DNA from: Aurifilum marmelostoma
Taxonomy: Eukaryota > Ascomycota > Sordariomycetes > Diaporthales > Cryphonectriaceae
Length of the DNA stretch: 64,000 nucleotides
Reading direction: 5' to 3'
NCBI GenBank assembly: GCA_027559495.1
Contig: JAMXSV010000003.1
Coordinates: 868,001 to 932,000, forward strand
Part shown: piece by piece, positions 11,280-22,994 of the stretch
How the letters are laid out: each line of letters begins with the position of its first letter
How positions within the stretch are numbered: position 1 is the first letter of the stretch
The notes under the pieces: model-generated
What the model saw: the letters and a program-made list of their open reading frames with translations, nothing else
Database searches by the model: none
Told to the model about the DNA's origin: nothing
Position numbers and translations under genes: made by a program

Positions 11280-11858
11280 ATGGTGCAGTCACAAACGCCA
11301 GCCGCAACTGGCGGTGCAGGAGGTCCGGCGACACGGACCAGACAGCCCGCTGCCGGCTCCCAGACGGAGACACAGAGCCAGACGCAGCCGATCCTGGTCC
11401 TGCGCGGCGACCGTGGGCAGAGGGGGCAGGGCCCGCGGGTGCAGTGGGACGAGAGTGTGGTGGACAACGAGGGGATGGGGAAGAAGTCGTCAAAAGGTTG
11501 GTTTGGCAAATCGATTTCCGCCCCAATGTCTTAGTCTAGTATTGCTGACACGGCTTACCGCTCTACAGTCTGTTGTATCTACCACGCCCCTACGGCTCCC
11601 GGCGAGTCCAGCGATGAATCGGATTCCTCCTCGAGCTCCTCGTCCTCGGATTCCGACTCAGATGCCGGGGAGGGCTCATCCAGGAGGGCGGTTGACGCGG
11701 ATCGTGTGGGCAAGGAAGGTCGGTCACATGGAAGAGGTCGGAGGCCACCGGGTGGTGAGTCCAGAGGAAAGAGGAGAAAGCCCAGCCCGAATGCCTACGA
11801 GAAGGTGCCGAAGCCGAAGCCCAGGAGTGGCGGGACCGACGGCGGCGGGGCGGTTTGA
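11280..11858 (+). CDS. ypi1: Type 1 protein phosphatase inhibitor, Ypi1/PPP1R11 family
   Basis: Model join(11280..11496,11569..11858), 168 aa. The 72-nt intron has donor GTTGGT, branch point GCTGAC and acceptor ACAG. Exon 1 carries the PP1-docking motif RVQW (residues 53-56). The exons join inside the family signature DNEGMGKKSSKVCCIYH. A Ser/Asp-rich stretch and a basic, Gly-rich tail follow. Ypi1 proteins bind and regulate PP1 (Glc7) in the nucleus, with Sds22. The signature block makes the family firm. The basic tail (RGRRPPGGESRGKRRKPSP) could be a nuclear localisation signal. Confidence 0.93.
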
Positions 11859-14800
11859 GGACGGGCAGTGGAGGAGTGAACATAAGGACTACAACTACAG
11901 GCCTGGCGAAGACAAACGAGGACCTCGGCTGGGCTGACGACGTTGACGATGATTCACGAAACGGCTGGGCACTTCTGTTACGATTACTGCATTCTTGACC
12001 GAGGCGTTTGGAACCCGATATGAATGGATGCTTCCTGGTTACGGCGGAGGGGGGAACAATCAAATACGAGGAGTTGAATGACTTTTGCAGGCGCTGCGGT
12101 CCGACGGACTGGACTGGTCGGTCCCAAGACGACGATCCCTTGTTTTTCTGCAGCGTACAGCCAGAGTCTACCATGAAAGATAGAACACGCAATCCACATG
12201 TGGCGCTGGACCGGTGAAGGGTGTATGCCCGGTCGCTGATGGTTCAGCCGTCGTTTCATCTATCTCGTCTAGCTTGGAGGAGGTAGAGGTCGTGCGAGAC
12301 TTTGCAAAGTTATGCCCAACGTGCTAGCGCAAATAGTAGCGGGGAGACGCACCTACCGACCCCTAGTCGGGCAATAACACGAATACTCACCACGGCCTTG
12401 CAAGAAAAGAAGGTCAGGTCTCACTTAGGACACTTGCGTATCTATTCCACTCACACACGTGTCTAGAACATATGCCCAACCTCCGGTTGGGTTACGCGCC
12501 ACGCCACAGACATGTACGTGGATCGAACTGATACTATGACTACTACTACTTACGCAAGTCTTCACAGCTAGCGCCCGACTGAGGGTCGTCCTGTCATAAT
12601 ACTTGGTACGTAGCTACATACTATAACACCAGGCCCCCCAGGCTCGGTCGCAGCCGAGCCGCAAATCCTAATCCTGTTTCTTTTCTCACCGTTACACAAA
12701 GCCAGCCCGTCAGACCGGGGGTTGGCGGTACGGAGTATACCATGTACAATATAAGTATAGTGACGCGGTACGGCTCTGGGATGATAATCAATGGCGCGCC
12801 GGTGGCTTGTGTGGCAAGGGTTCCTTTTTCGGGTGTAACATTGGGATGTTCAGAACCAGACATGGACATGGGACGGTTGCTTGGATGATGATGATGATGA
12901 TGATCGCGTCAGCATCCATGTGGCCTGCCTGTCTTTGTGTCCTGGGTTGTTGGGCAGCAGAGCCGCCTCGAAGGGCCGGGGAGTTGAAAGGAAGGTGGGT
13001 ATGAGGTCAGCAAGCAACTCTGTGTGCGTATATGTGTGTGGGTGCATGCATGACGGGCTAATCGAGATTCCCTCTCTCCTTTGAATTCGTTCTCTTTTTT
13101 TTTTTTTTTTTCCTCTTCTTCTTTCTCTCTCATGTACGAGGTCCGTATCCATGCTATGGCTGTTGTGTCACCAAACCTCGGCCCAATGGGTTACAAATAT
13201 CCCGCCTATCTCGGCATACCAATACTTTTCCCTCTTTTTTCTTTTTCCTTATCTTCCTTCTGCTTGGGCGGGAAACGCTCCTTAAACCGGTGATGATGCC
13301 CAATCTAAGGTCACTAGTCTTGTCACACGCGACCCGGCAGCTCACTTGTAGCTGAAACAGTGCCACAAAACAGAGAAGAGGAAGAAAGCTTGTTGTTGTC
13401 GTTTATTGTTCCTTGTGCCCGGCGGATAAGGCAAACCGGATATGCTGCCGGTGAATTTCCTCCTAGCCCCGGAGAAATGCAGGTCGCCTTTGTCTGACGG
13501 TTGTCTCGAGGCTTCGGCGGGACACTATGGCTTCCCTCCTCTGACGGCTGTGGTTCTTTGTTGGTTGGTAGAAGGGAGGTACTTCCTATGTACATTCAGT
13601 GACATGCGAGAGGGGCTGGTCTTGTCCCCTCGGCCCAGACAACGCCAGCAAGCAAGCATCACGAGTGGCTCGTTGCCTCGGCCTGCAGAAAGAAATGGGC
13701 CAGAGGAGGGATGTATGCTCAAAGGACGTCAAGGAGAAACGAAGGCTGACCAGCCGCGGCCCCATCCACTGCTGCCATCCTGCATCACGAAGTTTCTTTT
13801 CTCCTCTCTCAGCCCATCGGCTTATCCCTGAAAGCAAGCGCACGCAAGGCACGTACGCAATGCTCCACCGCCCGAGAAGTTTGTCTGCTTCTTTCTCCCT
13901 TTCGGGTTGCCTCCTTGACATGCCACGCATCTGCCCGAAAGGGGGGAAAGGAGGGGGCCCCCCTTGTCGCGGGCGGCCGTGCTCATTGAGGCAACCTTCT
14001 TTTTTGTTTTTCTTTCCTTTCTTTGTCCTGTGGGCCAGGACTGACCGGTCAAGATTCGCGAGATCGCCTGGCTCGCTTGAGCCGCATGTTATGGGATGGT
14101 ACCTACCTTGTTGGTGTCCTGCAGCTAGGTTTGCTTCTTCAGGGGGACGGGCGGGCGGTTGGGGAGGTGGCTGGCTGGCTTTCTTTTTCCACCCAATGAA
14201 AAAGCAGGAAGGGTAGAAACGGGAAAAGGCAAAAGAAAAAGAAAAGTCGTCGTGAGAAGAAAAGGGAAAGGCTGGAACTGGACTGGTTGGTGGGCGAGTC
14301 TCCACAGACGGAGATGATATTTCCATTGTTTTCTTTTTTTTTTTGGCCTCTCGCTCTCTCTCTCCCGACGATGGGACGCGTCTTGACTGTGTACTAGGGA
14401 CTCGGGGGCAGAGGGAGAGATACGACCATACTACTACGTAGTGTGACCCGCGTGGCTTGCTGTATTGGATGGCTGGTGGTGGAAAAAAACGGCAGTTGAA
14501 CGGGACGGGGAAGAAATGACCCTTGGGTCGGGCAGGGAAACAGAAATAGCAACCACAGTACTTTATCGTTATTACTACTACTATGCGGCCACCACCACCA
14601 TTATTACCCTCCTCCTCCTCCTCTTTTCCTGCTACCCTGCCAGGGCTACGAGGGTCTGGACCGCTGGGCCACAGGGACGCCATGGCTGGTGGATGCTTAT
14701 GGAGAAGAAGGGGGTGTGGAGGGTCTCGTAATTGGGTGTGTTGACTACACAGTACTATGTACTTTTTTCCATCTCCCTCTATAGAGACAGAGAGAGGCAT

Positions 14801-15264
14801 GGCATAGCTGTTGGGCTCCTGACAACTCCTCCTTTTTTTTTCTCTCTCTCTTCTTCTTCTTGTTCCCATTCTTTTTACGATAAACGCGACGTTACCCCTG
14901 AGGCTAGCGCGGGAACCTTACGGGAACGTCGACGTTGGAATCTGGCGCTGCAGCTTAGGGACCAGGGCCTGAGCCTGCAGGAAGGACACTTCAGTCACTC
15001 ACTCACTCTAATGCGCGGGAGCTCTGAAAACTTTAAATTTTTTTTCTTTCCTTTTCTTTTCTTGTTTGTTTTCCCCCTAGCTCCGCTCTTCTCTCTTCTT
15101 TCCTCTTACGGGAACCGCAGTAGCTCGTATCAGCTAGTAGTATCACTATCACTATTACGACTGCATTTGTGGTACTACCCACCCACGACGGGATCGGGTA
15201 TTAAAGGCGGATTGCGTGCATATGAAACGGAAGGGGAAAAAGAGAAAAAAAGAAAAGAAGAAGG

Positions 15265-15288
15265 AAAAAAAAAAAAAAAAAAAAAAAA
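15265..15288 (+). repeat. Poly-A run (A24)
   Basis: Uninterrupted adenine run at the end of a longer purine tract, intergenic. Confidence 0.95.
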
Positions 15289-15560
15289 GACGGCCTGGGC
15301 TGGCTGGCCGGCCTGCCTGCCATGTGGCCCGCCCAAGGAGGCCCAACCAGCCGTAATACTTGGGTGGTACTTAGATACGACAGTCACAAGCCATTCCCAC
15401 GGCCAGACCGTCCACATCCGTTCGTTCCTCGTCGACGCCACTCGACGCCACTTAGGTCACCTTCCATCCAGGTAGTCGTATCTTCTACTACCACTATGGG
15501 GTACCTGGAAACCTTTTTGTGGTTGTGTTGGTATGGAGGTGACAGCAGAAAGAAAGAGAC

Positions 15561-15574
15561 GGGGGGGGGGGGGG
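15561..15574 (+). repeat. Poly-G run (G14)
   Basis: Uninterrupted guanine run in intergenic DNA, one of many G/C homopolymers in the window. Confidence 0.95.
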
Positions 15575-16841
15575 ATAGGAGAAAACACGAGCTCGGCGCG
15601 TCTGAACCATTCGTACTACGAAACGCGCGAACCTTGTGCAAACATACAAAAAAGGAATTTATCCTTATTATCTAGGCCGCCTAAGAAGAAGAAGGAGAAG
15701 AAGAAAAAAAGTCATTGACCTTTTCGAGGTTGGTATCTCACCAAGCCCCTACATAGTACATACATAGCACGTGTACGAGGTGGGGAGGGGCCCACGGGGT
15801 ACGGAGGATGGAATCCTTGGTGGACTGCATCGGCGTTGGATCGAGAGAGCGAGAAGGCGTGCTGCTGCTATCCCGGATAGTGCTGGCGTAGTCGTCAACC
15901 CGCAGGCCGACGCGTTACCGTTTCTGGGAATAATATTTACAAGCAACCGTATTTTCCGAAAAGAAGGGGTCAGTAAAGGGACTGGAAAACAAGGAGGAGG
16001 AAAAAAGGGAAGGAAAAGAGAAAAAGAGAAAAAAAAAAAAAAAAGAAAGACAGGACAGGCGGAGAAGAGAAAGACAAAACATTGATGCAGATAAGAGACA
16101 GAGACAAGGCTGATTGAGGGGTGTCGTGCTTGGTCCCCCGGGGTCAATCGAGTCAAGAGAAAACGCGCGTGAGGCTCGTGTTCACATATTTAGAATGCTA
16201 TGACCCCCTGCAAGCCCAGTAATATACTTTGTATATGAAAAGGATGAAGATGCGCCGGTGATACGATCCCCAAAATCAGGGTCCGGAAAAAGAAAAACGA
16301 GGCCGAGGACGGGCATGGTCTCGGACGATCCTGTGCCTCTCTTGTTGTGGTGAGCTGCATTGGCTGCATAGCAAGCCCGCAGGGCAAGGTGCAAGGGTTC
16401 TACTATCTGACGATATATATTAGAGGGACCGAATGACTGGAGGAGACCCTTTAGGTGGCCCTGCAGATCGTTGCCCCAACAGTTCAAGATCTCGTGTGAC
16501 CTTCCCAAATGTCCTTCTTAACTTGTCCATTATATATTCGGGATAACTCTGCAGCAGATGGGCTCGTGTTGTTATTGTTGTGGGTGTGTCAGGAGGAGCT
16601 GGAGCAGGAGCAGAGATGACGGGTCACATAGCTTACCACAAAGCCGTGCAGGAAGGTTTTTCTTTTTTTTTCCTTTTTTTTTTTGTCCTCTTACCCTTTT
16701 TTTTATTCATCGAGATGTGCCTCTGGGCCCCAAAAAGCCCAGGAGGAAGATGGGATCGAGATGCAGGCTTCCCCCCTGACGGCTAGACCTGACGCCCCTG
16801 AAATGGCCGACTAGGTCGAACGGGTCGTGGGGTGTACCCTG

Positions 16842-16855
16842 CCCCCCCCCCCCCC
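16842..16855 (+). repeat. Poly-C run (C14)
   Basis: Uninterrupted cytosine run in intergenic DNA. Confidence 0.95.
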
Positions 16856-18174
16856 AAGCACCTCTTGCGTGTAGCAGTACTGCGACTGCACTGTAGGGTG
16901 TGCCCCAGAGCTGCTTCTGCTCCTGCGTCCGCTTGACCATCTCCTCTCCTTGTTGGGATTGCGCAGCCCATGTGGAGGCTGCTTTGGCCGGTGTGCGAGG
17001 ATAGAGGTAGGGTCAGCTTCTTCTCGTGGTCCAATTGGCAAATGAGGCGTCTTGACGCGTCCTTACGAACAGAAGCACAAAAATAAAGATAGGTTGGTGC
17101 GCAACTCGCTGCTGCACTACTACGACTTACTGTGGTGGTATTACTACTCCGTACAGTGGGGTTCTGGTGGTGCTATGTATCCGATACGAACCTCTCAAGG
17201 CGCATTGTCCAGGCGGCGGAGACCTAGCCACGGTTGCCCTGACTGGGTTGTGGCATGCTCCACAGGGGTAGCATCCACTGATTGTCTGTGGCTCTTCAGG
17301 GACCTACTAGGACAGGGACAAGGACCTGGGGCTGCCAGAGAGGGGGGGTGGGTGGACGGTTCCCAGACAGAAGGAAACCCTGGGCAAATTGGTGGTGGGA
17401 TGCTCACTTTCAGTACTATGATAGTACATAGTCCGTACATAGCAATGCTTTTAGTGCTGTAGTACACACGCTATGCAGTGCTATGCCGCCTCTGTCCCAC
17501 CCCCCCTCCTCCCTGGGGCCCCCCCTCCCCAAGATCCCCAATCCATCCCACCACCACCACCACCACCACCATCACCCCCTTCACACCGTTCGTTGCTGGC
17601 GACCCTTGTGGTGGAAGAGCTACCGAGAAAGAGACAAGAGCCAGAGAGCCCACCAAAGATCATCCGCCGTCGTCCGTCCCCAAGCCACGCGGGAGCTACG
17701 CGCCGTCAAATTCCTCCCCAACCCGACACTCGCTCACAACTCACCCACGCTGTTGGAGCTGCCGAAGTCTCTCTCCACCAGCAGACTATCCTGCTGCCCT
17801 AGTTTCCCCTTTCCCTCCCTCAGGCGCAAGTTGCAGTCGCAGTCAATCTTCTTTCGTCCTCTCCCTCTCCCTCTCTTTTTCTCTCCTTCAAGGTCGCAGC
17901 CGGCAGACTAATATCCTTCGTGCCCGAGCTCATCATACGATCCACACAGCTCCTCTAGCTTGCTACATTCCTGCCCTTATCTCCATAACTCCCTCCGGCT
18001 CTGCAGAGCAACAAGGGACGCGGGATTGACCGACTCCCTCAGTTTCACCTCCTCTAGAGCAACATCTTTGGCTCTGCCCTCGGTCCTTCTACTTCTCGAC
18101 CAACCTGTTCGAGCATATACACAATAAGATACATCTCAATCCCGAATTGTATGTTTTGGCCCGGCCTCGATCCA

Positions 18175-18188
18175 CCCCCCCCCCCCCC
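18175..18188 (+). repeat. Poly-C run (C14) in the DENN gene leader/promoter
   Basis: Uninterrupted cytosine run about 370 nt upstream of the DENN start codon. Confidence 0.95.
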
Positions 18189-18556
18189 TTCTCCTGAAAT
18201 AATCTTCCCTCTGACCAAGAGAAAGTTCTAGGTTCCTCAGTACAAGATCGAATACCACAGCTGCATTCCCAACCCACCATAGCCTTCGACCGGCCAAGTT
18301 CCGGAAAGAAAACAACCAGCAGTTGTTCTCTGGGGTGTACGACGAGGTTCGGCACGCGCTGCTCCTCCTCCCCTCCCCCCTCATGTGCGCCCACAAGCCT
18401 GGGCTTTCAGCATAACAGGGAGAAAAGAAAAAGGAAGGAGAGGAACCAAAAAATAAAAAAAATAAAATAAAAGACATCTCCTCCTTGGGACAGCCAATGC
18501 CCCCATGAGGCAGTCCAGCTTTGGAATACTGCGCCAGACAAGTCAAGACCGGTGTC

Positions 18557-21500
18557 ATGGATGGTCCCTCACACCCGCTCGCCGACTATTTCTGGATCGC
18601 CGGCATAGAAGAAATCGAATATCATGATAATGAGCCCGTAGACTCGCGGCCCCTCAGCACCCTCCAGCTGGACGACACCATCAAGGAGGACAATGAAGGG
18701 CCCGAGTCCGCTCCCGGCTCTCCAGCCAAGAACAATGGCGCCCGCCACTCTCGTCGGGGTTCCATGAACCGCCTCTCCAAGGCCTTCAGCGACATGCGCT
18801 TCTCGATCCAGACAGTAGGCGAGGAGGACGACGGGAACACCAGGAGCAACAGGAGCAGCGCCACCATCAGGCCCGTCGGCCCCGTCAATAATGGCACCAA
18901 CGGCACCTCTAGCAGTGACGCCAACGGCACCAACGGCGCCGACGACAGCAACACACCCACAACCGCCGACGCCCCCGCCCCCATCAACACTACCGCCACC
19001 ATTGACACCCCCACCATCCCGCCGGCCCTGGGGTCCGCTACTGGTGTGGGATTTACGGGCCTGCCCGACTTCGACTTCGACGAGGCCTTGCTGAAGTTCG
19101 CGGCCGAGCGTGAGAACTTTCTGGATGATCTGAGCTTCAGCGCCGGGGCCAAGCTGCAGCCGCGCGCCCCGATGGTCAATCCTCGGGCGGAGAGGATCAA
19201 GGCCGAGGAGGGTGATGCCAGCGGGAGGATGAGCCCCTTGAGGAGTATTAAGGGTAGCATCCGGCGGAAGATCAGCTTCAGAGACATGAACAGCGTTAAG
19301 AGGCAGACTACTACAGTGAGGCAGAGACCAGGTACGTTAATACCCTCAGCAATATGTCATGACACATCTGGCCAGGGGGTGATCTGCCTGCTCACATCTT
19401 TACTTCTACTACAACAGCTTCTGTCCGGACCACAAAGCGCCTGAGCAACTACAATTCCGTCATCCCCCCCTCCAGAACCCCTTAACCTGGATCCAAACAT
19501 GCACCCCCTCAAGAGGCGGTTCGAACCAAAATTACTGGACAGATACCCCAAGAATGTCCCCGACGAGGTGGCCCGGAGAGGCAAGTTCCCGGACTATGTG
19601 CCCATGTTCGCCTTTCCCAACGATATACAGATCGTCTCATCAGACGACCGGCCCCGCCCCACCTGGCACGGCTTCACCATGACTAGCGACGACAACTCCA
19701 AGATCTACGGCATAACCGTCATTATATGGACCCCGCTCAGCGTCGACGTCGCGGATCAGGTCGAGAAGAAGTGCGAGGCATGGCGGCAGAGGCACATGTC
19801 CGACGAGGAGAGAGAGCTCGCGGCCAGCCTCGGGGCTCGTCTTGCGGCCGAGAGGGCAAATCTGTCCCAGCTCTTGGCCAAGCTCCCCACCATCCCTTCT
19901 GGCTCCCCCGCTAGGGACGCCCTCGACGACCAGATCAGCACAGTGGAGGAGAAGATCAGTCTCATGACCGACATGTTGCGGCCACTGAGACACGGAGCAG
20001 CATCCAAGATTGACGGGCTGACGGCAGGCGAGACCGGGCTGTGGACACCCCGCGCATATGGTATCCTGGGCCGCGACGAAAGCAAGATATCCTTCTGGAA
20101 GGAATGGCTCCGAGCTGTTCTCGTGCCCATGAGCGACGGCGCGATCCTGAGGGTCCCCCCCCAGCTCGCCAAAGGTGGGACGCTGGCAGCCTCTGGAACG
20201 GTACGTCGTCAACCTCTGCATGGAGGCCCTGAGCCCCCTGAGCTCCAAGACGCAGGTCGAGCTCGGCCTGAGGGAGCTCCGCCTCTACTCCCGCAAGGAG
20301 GCCACCAACGAGCTCCCGGGGTCCCGAAACATCGACATCTACGCCCTCTTCAGATGCCTCTCCCTCGAGAACGTCCTCGCCCTGTTCGAATATGCCATGT
20401 CGGAATCGCGCATCATCTTCGTCTCATCCTACACGGCCATGCTGCACCTTGCCTGCCATGCCCTCGTCAACCTTATGTACCCATTGAAGTGGGCAAGCGT
20501 GTTCATCCCGGTGCTACCAGCAAGGCTGCTCTCCGCGCTTGATGCCCCATGCCCTTATATAGTCGGCATCGAGAGGCGATACGACAACGTCGAGCTCCCT
20601 GAGGACGACTACGTGCTGGTCGACCTCGACAGGGATACGATCGACGCCACCTCGCAGCCGATCCGACTTCCCCGACAGCATCGCAGGAAGCTGCTCTCGC
20701 TGCTGCAGATCGCTGCGCCGCACCAGCTGCGGTACGGAGTTGCCACCGGTGCGCCTCCGTATGCCATCGAAGCCTTCCCCTACGACTCGTTCTCGGCCGA
20801 GCATGAGGGGCTCTTCACCTCAAGGCCGGTGCCCAGCACGCTGGGCAAATGGGTCTCGCAGAACTCGTCAACATTTGGTGAGCCGCTCCAGCCGGAGAGC
20901 ATCCGGAAACCCATCTTCAATGCATTCTCGCACGCCAGGCCCGACCTCCAGGGAAGGCCGGCCACCGCGCGGTCCGGCAAGACCAGCCCGCAATCTTCCG
21001 TCTCGCCCATCTCGATGAACTTCCCACCTATGCCGACCACACCGGTCTCCCGGACAGACTCGGGCTTTGCTGGTGCCAACACGCTTCGAGAGAAGCGCTC
21101 TGGCCATTTTGAGACCAAGCCCCGGCGCAGCTCTTCCTTTGGTGTGGAGCAACATCCACCTGTCCACAGGCCCAGCCTGCCGTACCTCAACGGGCACACG
21201 GCGAACCTGTCCATCTCGTCTGTGTCTGGGGACTCGTCGTCCTCGTACAACGCCGGGTACGCCCCATCATCCTATGCGCAGTCGACAATCGCAGCCTCCA
21301 CTGTGATGCCGAACATGCTCGTCCAGCCTGTCGAGAACACAGACACGACGGTCTGGGTGGAGGGTCACTGCATGGAGTGGAACCCCTCCGAGCGTGACTC
21401 CCTGTGCGGGATTTGCGACGAGCGGTCCGAGGGAGATGGGCTCTTCAGGTGCCGCGGCTGTGGCACGCTAGCCCATAACCGCTGCCTCGGTTTTGTCTGT

Positions 21501-22229
21501 CTCGTGTGTCCCGTTGCCTTCCACCCTGACAGGGTGCGAGCTGCATTTGTTCGCTGCCTCGCCAGCTTGCTGTTCACTTACCGCAAGTATCTAGGTCGGC
21601 CCTCCAAGCTGCAGAAGGAGAATGGACAGATCTATGCATTCGACATGAGTGGATTTATCAAGAGCTTGCCGTACGACCAACAGGAGTACGCCAGCATGAT
21701 GAGGGAAACGCAAGGTAAGGAGAAAGAAATAAGAAATAATCCACCCGCCCTGCAGTCCTTGAGAGTATGAAATAGTCTGACTGACGTGTGACGATGGTTG
21801 GTAGCCTTTAACGAATTCATACATGAGAGAGAACGCAACTCTGTCAGCCACCCAGACATTCGTCTCTTTGACGAGATCCTGGTGGCCAAGAAGGCTCGAG
21901 GAAGACCCGGTCTGTCGGCCGGATTCTCTCGGCTCTCGACGATCCGAGCAAGCCATGGAGCGTCGAGCTCGTTCAACGCACCTTCCAAGCAGCCCAAGAT
22001 GAACGGGTTCCTGGGGGACACGAATGACCATATCTGGAGGACGGCGTCTGTCCCGGTGCCGACGTCCAAGTTCCCAGGGGACTACCATGCAATTATCTCG
22101 AGAATACCCGCGAGACTAGATCCTTCTCTTATCAAGGAGCCGCGCTCCATTCAGGGTGCGCCCAGGCCAGAGCAGAAGGGCAAGGGATTCCTGAGGAAGC
22201 AGGTGGGAAGCTCAGTCGGAACGCCGTAG
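18557..22229 (+). CDS. DENN-domain protein with C-terminal Cys-rich zinc finger; two +1 frameshifts
   Basis: Exons 18557..19331, 19418..21714 and 21805..22229; introns of 86 and 90 nt have GTACGT/GTAAGG donors. The start MDGPSHPLADYFWIAGIEE is typical of fungal DENN proteins. A Ser/Thr/Asn-rich linker comes next, then uDENN (FPDYVPMFAFPNDI), cDENN (RWQPLERYVVNLC, SESRIIFVSSYTAMLHLA, ARLLSALDAPCPYIVGI) and a zinc finger with CGIC, CRGC, HNRC and CLVC pairs. DENN proteins are mostly Rab exchange factors. The frame breaks twice: an extra C in C7 (19464-19470) shifts frame 1 to 2, and an extra C in C8 (20155-20162) shifts frame 2 to 3. Taking one C from each gives exactly 1165 codons with conserved sequence across both joints (VIPP then PEPLNLDPN; VPP then SSPKVGRW). 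As written, the protein stops after exon 2 begins (TAA near 19482). Confidence 0.85.
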
Positions 22230-22962
22230 TAGTAGTAGCCAGCGGAGTAGGTCGGTGACGCGATCTTGGCTACTAAAGATACTAGGCACCCCTCTCTGTA
22301 TGATTGCGATGTACGCATTGTCACCGTTGCAAGTCTGCTATCGGTAATACAGCAAGACAAGGAGGATACCCTGAACAGAGGTGCTTGCGCAGAGGGTCGG
22401 TTTTACGGGGGAAATGCGGAGCCAAGAGAACGAAAGAGAGAGACAGAAAACATTCCTATGTTCAACAAAAAGGCCTAGAAGGAGTAAGGCTCAAATTGTA
22501 TCATCAGCCGGCCAAGCCCAAGCTGTATAGGTGTGGTCTCGTGAAGAGAAGGGGACATTTGGATCATCAGCGTCAGGCTAGAACTTTTTTTTATATTTTT
22601 ATTTTTTTGACAAGGCACTTGTCATCTATGGAGAGGGACCATCATGTATAAGTAGGTGAATATATGTAAAGACAGCCATGGGAGCACAACAGCGAAGGAG
22701 TTTTGTTGTCCCCCCCCCCCCCCCGGACTGTTCGTTTGAATAAGGATCACTCATCAAGAGAGAAGCAGTCTAGCGACTGGAAGTGATTAGTTCAAATAAG
22801 ACTCTGCTGCGTCATCGTTATTGTCATCGTCGTCGCCGATCTTGTTACGGCTGAAGGGATGCAATGATGTAGGGATGACGACGGCTGGTCGGTCACTATA
22901 CATGTCTTTACTTCATCAGAGAACGTGCAGCATGGCACTATCAGCCCGCCTGTGTACATCAG

Positions 22963-22991
<29 letters not shown>
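22230..22991. other. Convergent intergenic region between DENN and TRAPPC13
   Basis: No gene seen. It contains a C15 run (22710-22724), a T-rich patch (22585-22605) and the start of a (CAT)n repeat that runs into the TRAPPC13 stop codon. It probably holds both 3' UTRs. Confidence 0.6.
22710..22724 (+). repeat. Poly-C run (C15)
   Basis: Longest C homopolymer in the window, in the convergent 3' region. Confidence 0.95.

Positions 22992-22994
<3 letters not shown>
22963..22994 (+). repeat. (CAT)10 trinucleotide repeat abutting the TRAPPC13 stop codon
   Basis: Ten CAT units end directly at the TCA (TGA on the minus strand) stop of the TRAPPC13 gene. On the mRNA it reads as an ATG repeat just after the stop. 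Confidence 0.9.

Larger units (their letters stand above)
11859..18556. other. Gene-poor 6.7-kb stretch upstream of the DENN gene
   Basis: No gene could be supported. It contains many polypurine/polypyrimidine tracts, A24 (15265-15288), G14 (15561-15574), C14 (16842-16855 and 18175-18188), T16-like runs near 13096, ATG/CAC trinucleotide repeats (near 12886 and 17549) and a (GGCT)-like patch near 15297-15320. The last kilobase (about 17480-18556) is strongly C/T-rich and probably is the promoter and long 5' leader of the DENN gene, possibly with a leader intron. The largest frame (13586-14869, minus, 427 codons) is low-complexity and not believed. Confidence 0.55.

Noticed and set aside
13586..14869. 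427-codon minus-strand open frame
   Set aside because: Translation is low-complexity (Arg/Lys, Ser and Pro tracts) from purine/pyrimidine DNA, with no domain and no plausible neighbours in frame.
16182..16508. 108-codon minus-strand frame with a fairly protein-like composition
   Set aside because: No recognisable motif, no splice partner and no conserved neighbour; cannot be told from chance.
19464..20162. DENN gene as two or three separate genes
   Set aside because: Conserved sequence continues across both breaks with a one-base offset, with no promoter, start or intron signals between.
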